A DNA stretch of 44,593 nt, from positions 1 through 44,593 of the forward strand of contig NZ_JBEZFP010000076.1 in NCBI RefSeq assembly GCF_040649515.1, read 5' to 3'. Position 1 is the first letter of the stretch, and the number at the start of each line of letters is the position of its first letter. The notes below the pieces were generated by a model, which saw only the letters and a program-made list of their open reading frames with translations, made no database searches and was not told the DNA's origin. Source of the DNA: Yinghuangia elevatio. GTDB taxonomy: Bacteria; Actinomycetota; Actinomycetes; Streptomycetales; Streptomycetaceae. Shown here piece by piece: positions 40,808-44,593 of the stretch. The position numbers and the translations under genes are program-made.

Positions 40808-40897
40808 GGTGCTCGCCTCCCCCGTTGGAAGCATCAGTACCGCACAAAGCCGCGTCCCGAAGTCTAGCCAACCAGCGCGAAGTTGCTATGTACGGCG

Positions 40898-43800
40898 TCA
40901 ACTCGCAGACGAATCGACACCTACTGCCGCCAGTTCCGCGGTCCCCGTCCCGGGCTCCGTCGTCGGCGCCGAAGTCGTAACCGGCGGCGTGGTCGTCGGG
41001 GGGCTGGCCGGTGGCGTCGACTTGGGCGGCGTCGGCGGAGGCGACGTCACCGGAGGCGGTATCACGGGCGGCGGCTGCGACGGCCCCGGCCCGGGGTTCT
41101 GGCCCGGTTGGGTGGCCGGCGCGGTGGTCGCACCCCGGGTGGTCGCCGTCGCGGACGGAGACTTGGTACCCGGGGTGCTGCGTATGCCGGTCGGTGTGGC
41201 CGATTCCGACTCTCCTGCCGACGTCCCCGTCGAAGGTGCGCGGCCCGCCTGCGAAGCGGGGGGCACCGCGGCTCCCACCGGCGAACTGCCGTCTCCCACC
41301 GGTACGTCCGACACACTCACCGTCGTGTCGTCGGTCGGCCCGCCGCCGCTGCCCGGCGCGTCGCTGCCGAGGGCCACGACGACGGCGAGCGTCACCACAA
41401 GCAGTCCGGCCGCGCCGAGTGTCATGACGCCGCGCTTGCCCGCCATGGACGCCGACATTGCCCGGCGCCGACCGAGCGCCGCGGAACCGGCCTCCTGCGT
41501 CGAGAACGCACCGGGCCGTTCGCCGGACAGTACGAGAATGCGCCGGTCCGCGGCCAGACCGCGCTTGTCCGACGCGTCGCGCAGCCGTGTCGCCGCGGTC
41601 GCCTCCTCGCGGGCCCGCTGCGGCTCGCCCGTACACAGCGCGTGTACGGCCAACTCGTGACGGAACCAGGCCTGTTCGCCGACCGCGCCGGAAGCCGCCG
41701 CGGCCGCGGCGCCGATTTCCAGGCAGTCGCGCCAGGCCTCGAACCGCAACGCCGACGCGAAGGCCGGTGCGGCGGCGCGCGCGAGCACGCGTACCGAACT
41801 CAGTTTGCCCAGCCGCTCCACCTCGCGCAGGCAGGCGAGGATCACGTCCGCCTCGTCGGCGACCTGGGCGGGCGTCACCGTGGGATGCGAGGCCCACCAC
41901 GTGAAGTGCTGTATCGCGGCGACCGCCCACGAGGACGGGCCGCGCATCACGCCCACCGACTCGTCGACGACCCCGCCGGCCAGGCGGTGGCGACCGCCCT
42001 CCAGGACGACCAGTCCAGCGGAGACGAGTTCGGCGGCGGCGCCGTGCGCGTCCACCGCGCCGGTCAGCGCGGGCAGGTGCGCGGGGTCGGGCAGGACACC
42101 GTCCAGCGCCGCACCAAGTCGCAGCACCTGCTGAGCCGGTCGCGACAACAGCGGAACGAGTCTCGGCACGAACAACTGGGGCTCACCGGGGGACGGCAAC
42201 TCCGGTATCGGCAGCCCGAATTCGTCGTCGTAGTCGCTCTCGGGCCGAACCACTCCGGTGCCGAGCCTCGCGAGCAGCGCGCCCGCCTGGGCGAAGCGGC
42301 CCGGATGCCCGTCGACCTCGAACCACAGAGCCGCCGCCCAGCCGAGCTCCTCGTCGTCCAACTCCCGTCCGGCCGCCCGCGCGAGCAGCGCGAACGCCGC
42401 TTCCTGCGGGAGTCCGCCGAGGGTGATCTCGAAGAACGGCGACTCCGCGCGTACGGCGGCGTCGATCCCCTCCGCCGAGGACTTGGACGCCACCAGGAAC
42501 GCGCATTCGGGCGCGATGCCGAGCAGTTCCTCGGTCTCGTCGGGCGACAGGTCGAGGTCGTCGACGACCACCAACGCGGCTACTCCGGACAGGAGTTCGG
42601 CTTGGGCTGCGCGCGTCGGCCGGTACGGCTCCCCCGAGAAGCACGCGTCGTGGAACTCCTGCAGCAGGTCGTCGAGACCGCGCCCGTGGCCGCTGAGCGC
42701 GATGACGCCGTCCGGCGCGCCGGCGGCATCACCGGACGCGAGGTACTTCAGCAGCGTGCTGCGGCCGATCCCGGCGGGCCCGCCCACCCGCACCGACGTT
42801 CCGCGGGCGAGCAGTCCGCGCAGTTCCTCGATCTCGGCCTGCCTGCCCAGCGGCGGATACCCGGTCGAACGCGGCGCGACCGGAGCGCGGACCGGCAGGG
42901 GGCGGGACGTCGCGGGCAGCGGTACGACCTCACTGCCGTCCGGGCCACCGATCGTGAGCAGGTGTTCGCCGACGGCCAGTTGCACTACCGCGTTGGGTCC
43001 GGGCGTCGCGTTGTGGGCGGGGTACGCCCCGATCGGCGGGCCCGCATGCGCACCCGCCGAGCCGATGCCCTCGAAGCCGCCGGAGGAGTCCGCCGGTTCG
43101 CCGACGAAAGGCGTCGTACGCCCTGCCCGCGCATCGGTCCCCGCGCCCGCCCCCGGCTCGGGAACAGGCTGCACGTACGCCTTGTTCAGACCGTCGCGCG
43201 CATACCCGTCGGATCCAGGACCGGGGGCGTGCCCGTTGGCCCCGTGCCCGTTGGCCTCGTGGCCGTTCGCTCCGTTGCCGCCGGAGTCGTGCCCGTCGGA
43301 CGCGTACGAACCGACCCCGAACCGCTCGAACACCGGCCCGCCGGACACGTGTCCGGCACTTCCGTCGCGTCCGTCGCGTCGCGCGTCGCGTGGCATATCG
43401 CGTGGCGTATCGCGTCCCTCGGCACCGTCCGCCGCGCCCATCCCGAACTCGGGCGCGCGGTCGTCCGTTTCGACCTCGGCGTCGTCGAACCGAGCCAACC
43501 GCCACGGGTATTCCACCCGGCCCGGCCGCTCGCGCCGAGGCACCGGCCCGTCCCCGGAAGCCGACGGAACCTCCGCCGCGCCGGTACCGGCGGCATCGTG
43601 CGTACGCGCGCCGTCGGCGCCGCCCACGACGCCGTCCCCGGCGTACTCACCCGCCGACAGATCGGCGCGCCCGTTCAGGTCGCTGCCCAGCACACCTGCC
43701 GGTCCTTCGGCCTCCACCGCGCGGCGCACCCGCTCGGCCCGCCCCATGCGCTCGCCCCGCCGCGCTTCGGCGGCGTGCTCGTCCACATCGTGCTGGTCCA

Positions 43801-44065
43801 CATCGTGCTGGTCCACAGTGCGCTCATCCGCACCGCGCTCGCCACCAAGCCCGTTGTCGCCAAGCCCGTTGTCGCCAAGCCCGTTGTCGCCAAGCCGCTC
43901 GTCGCTCCGCGCCCCCTCGGCCCCCGCCGCATCGGCCGTCGCGGCGCCTGCCGCATCCGCCGCTCCCGCGACCGGCGCGCTGTCGTCGCGCGTCCCGGTC
44001 GCGGCAGCGCCCCTGCCCTGCGGGGCCGGGCGTTCGTCGCCGACTCCCCGCGGGGTTGCGTCCAT
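40898..44065 (-). CDS. large membrane-anchored STAND/NB-ARC-like ATPase with atypical Walker A
   Basis: The 1055-residue protein has about 400 disordered, charged N-terminal residues with repeats: LGDNG units, QHDVD pairs and ANGH units. A P-loop NTPase domain begins near YPPLGRQAEIEELRGLLARG. Walker A is GGPAGIGRST (about 428-437), with Arg435 where Lys is standard. Walker B is ALVVVDDLD (about 497-505). A helical part follows (about 560-860), then one transmembrane helix (880-900, MTLGAAGLLVVTLAVVVALG) after basic residues. The Thr/Pro-rich tail of about 155 residues is presumably outside. ATG 44065 follows GAGGAGAGCC. It heads the run leading to the small helical, WXG and mycosin genes. 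Role inferred: energising or sensing for this module. Confidence 0.78.
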   Translation of the reverse strand: MDATPRGVGDERPAPQGRGAAATGTRDDSAPVAGAADAAGAATADAAGAEGARSDERLGDNGLGDNGLGDNGLGGERGADERTVDQHDVDQHDVDEHAAEARRGERMGRAERVRRAVEAEGPAGVLGSDLNGRADLSAGEYAGDGVVGGADGARTHDAAGTGAAEVPSASGDGPVPRRERPGRVEYPWRLARFDDAEVETDDRAPEFGMGAADGAEGRDTPRDMPRDARRDGRDGSAGHVSGGPVFERFGVGSYASDGHDSGGNGANGHEANGHGANGHAPGPGSDGYARDGLNKAYVQPVPEPGAGAGTDARAGRTTPFVGEPADSSGGFEGIGSAGAHAGPPIGAYPAHNATPGPNAVVQLAVGEHLLTIGGPDGSEVVPLPATSRPLPVRAPVAPRSTGYPPLGRQAEIEELRGLLARGTSVRVGGPAGIGRSTLLKYLASGDAAGAPDGVIALSGHGRGLDDLLQEFHDACFSGEPYRPTRAAQAELLSGVAALVVVDDLDLSPDETEELLGIAPECAFLVASKSSAEGIDAAVRAESPFFEITLGGLPQEAAFALLARAAGRELDDEELGWAAALWFEVDGHPGRFAQAGALLARLGTGVVRPESDYDDEFGLPIPELPSPGEPQLFVPRLVPLLSRPAQQVLRLGAALDGVLPDPAHLPALTGAVDAHGAAAELVSAGLVVLEGGRHRLAGGVVDESVGVMRGPSSWAVAAIQHFTWWASHPTVTPAQVADEADVILACLREVERLGKLSSVRVLARAAAPAFASALRFEAWRDCLEIGAAAAAASGAVGEQAWFRHELAVHALCTGEPQRAREEATAATRLRDASDKRGLAADRRILVLSGERPGAFSTQEAGSAALGRRRAMSASMAGKRGVMTLGAAGLLVVTLAVVVALGSDAPGSGGGPTDDTTVSVSDVPVGDGSSPVGAAVPPASQAGRAPSTGTSAGESESATPTGIRSTPGTKSPSATATTRGATTAPATQPGQNPGPGPSQPPPVIPPPVTSPPPTPPKSTPPASPPTTTPPVTTSAPTTEPGTGTAELAAVGVDSSAS
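43846..43905 (-). repeat. 15-bp in-frame repeats in the ATPase gene
   Basis: Three exact copies of CAAGCCCGTTGTCGC (43846-43890) and a diverged fourth (43891-43905) encode LGDNG repeats in the disordered N-terminal region. Confidence 0.9.
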
Positions 44066-44540
44066 GGCTCTCCTCAGTCCCCGTCCCGCTCCGTGCAACC
44101 GCCCCCTGCCGGAGTCTTCCCGGCCGCCCAGTCCGTACGAAGCCGTACGGCCTGAATGTGGATCATCAGTGTGCCGCGCCTCCCGACCACCCGCCACACC
44201 TTCTCAGCGTGCCATCGCGATGTGGCTGTGGTGCCGCCCGAGACGAAACCTTCTCCCACTCTCCACAACGCGCGTAGCCGTCTGACGTCACCCGGCCGGT
44301 CGCAATGCCGACAATCCGCCCGAACCAAACCGTCAATCATGGTGCGAGCGGACGCCGGACATTCTCACGGCAATCAAACGCTCGACTCAACAGCTAGGGC
44401 GCCTTCCGGTACGCCCACACGAAGGAACACCTGCGGTTCCACGCCGGACCACCGCGCCCGCCGACGCGGAGACGCCGGCGGCCCCGGGCGCGTTCCCGAC
44501 CACGGAACGTGCCACGGGGCCGCCACCGACGTCGGCGCCC
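44066..44540. other. mostly non-coding region upstream of the ATPase gene
   Basis: This region should hold the promoter of the ATPase operon; no clear -35/-10 pair was found. A minus-strand 30-codon frame (44074-44166, MIHIQAVRLRTDWAAGKTP) ends 8 bases before the ATPase start and might be a small leader gene, but support is weak. From about 44400 the + strand reads as Pro/Ala/Thr-rich codons continuing into the terminal repeats, without a recognisable start. Confidence 0.35.
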
Positions 44541-44593
44541 GAACACGCCGAACACGCCGAACACGCCGAACACGCCGAACACGCCGAACACGC
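44541..44593. repeat. 9-bp tandem repeat running into the window edge
   Basis: GAACACGCC is repeated almost six times to the last base. It reads as EHA on the + strand and VFG on the minus strand; which, if either, is coded cannot be told. The repeat may continue outside the window or may be where assembly stopped. Confidence 0.9.

Noticed and set aside
44074..44340. An 88-codon minus-strand frame upstream of the ATPase
   Set aside because: Third positions in its first half are not GC-biased and there is no recognisable family; only the last 30 codons look remotely coding.
44394..44591. Minus-strand VFG-repeat protein at the window edge
   Set aside because: The frame is made by the 9-bp repeat and then by Arg-rich shadow codons; there is no independent support and the end is cut by the window.

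Overview
The window is high-GC actinomycete DNA, most likely from Streptomyces or a close relative such as Kitasatospora. Several features point there: a Scy/FilP pair of polar-growth coiled-coil proteins, a complete conservon (CvnA-B-C-D), the mismatch endonuclease NucS, a mycosin-type protease, a DinB/maleylpyruvate-isomerase-like protein paired with an ECF sigma factor, GC-rich third codon positions, GTG/TTG starts and several leaderless-looking promoters. No rRNA, tRNA, CRISPR array, prophage or insertion sequence was seen.

Layout. (1) 1-3404: acyl-CoA genes, namely a thiolase (minus strand, running off the window and oddly divergent at its C-terminus), methylmalonyl-CoA epimerase and crotonyl-CoA carboxylase/reductase. 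(2) 3733-10501: scy, filP and an AI-2E family membrane protein, with strong terminators after ccr and after filP. (3) 10704-12764: an ABC exporter pair. (4) 13025-16515: the conservon, followed by a StyA-like flavoprotein monooxygenase. (5) 17985-20555: minus-strand small genes and the ECF sigma/DinB pair. (6) 20692-22467: a tandem-fused 3-hydroxybutyryl-CoA dehydrogenase. (7) 22678-24156: a luciferase-like oxidoreductase, then a decayed toxin-antitoxin pair. (8) 24217-30299: an FAD oxidoreductase, a TetR regulator, a Tat-exported-looking FAD amine-oxidase-type enzyme and a Baeyer-Villiger-type monooxygenase. (9) 30419-35470: an anchored protein of unknown function, an 8-copy 14-bp tandem array, an aldehyde dehydrogenase/acyl-CoA ligase operon and a small conserved protein. 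(10) 35752-36411: nucS. (11) 36755-44065: a type VII secretion-associated module with an anchored SH3-like protein, a mycosin, a WXG-containing protein, a small helical protein and a large membrane-anchored ATPase.

How the genes fit together. Thiolase, 3-hydroxybutyryl-CoA dehydrogenase, Ccr and epimerase are consecutive or accessory steps from acetyl-CoA through acetoacetyl-, hydroxybutyryl- and crotonyl-CoA to ethylmalonyl/methylmalonyl-CoA, that is, the ethylmalonyl-CoA route and extender-unit supply. A candidate operator of form TACY-N4-GGTAA lies upstream of mce, ccr and the distant dehydrogenase, which suggests one regulon. A different inverted repeat, CCGAC-N6-GTCGG followed by TT, occurs upstream of tetR and again just downstream of a good promoter in front of the Tat-FAD enzyme/BVMO operon, so the TetR protein probably controls that oxidative pathway.

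The least explained parts are the TetR/flavoenzyme block and the T7SS-associated module, whose ATPase has Arg where the Walker A Lys should be. Short tandem repeats are unusually common, in intergenic DNA and inside two genes. All assignments come from reading sequence and motifs; no database search was run.
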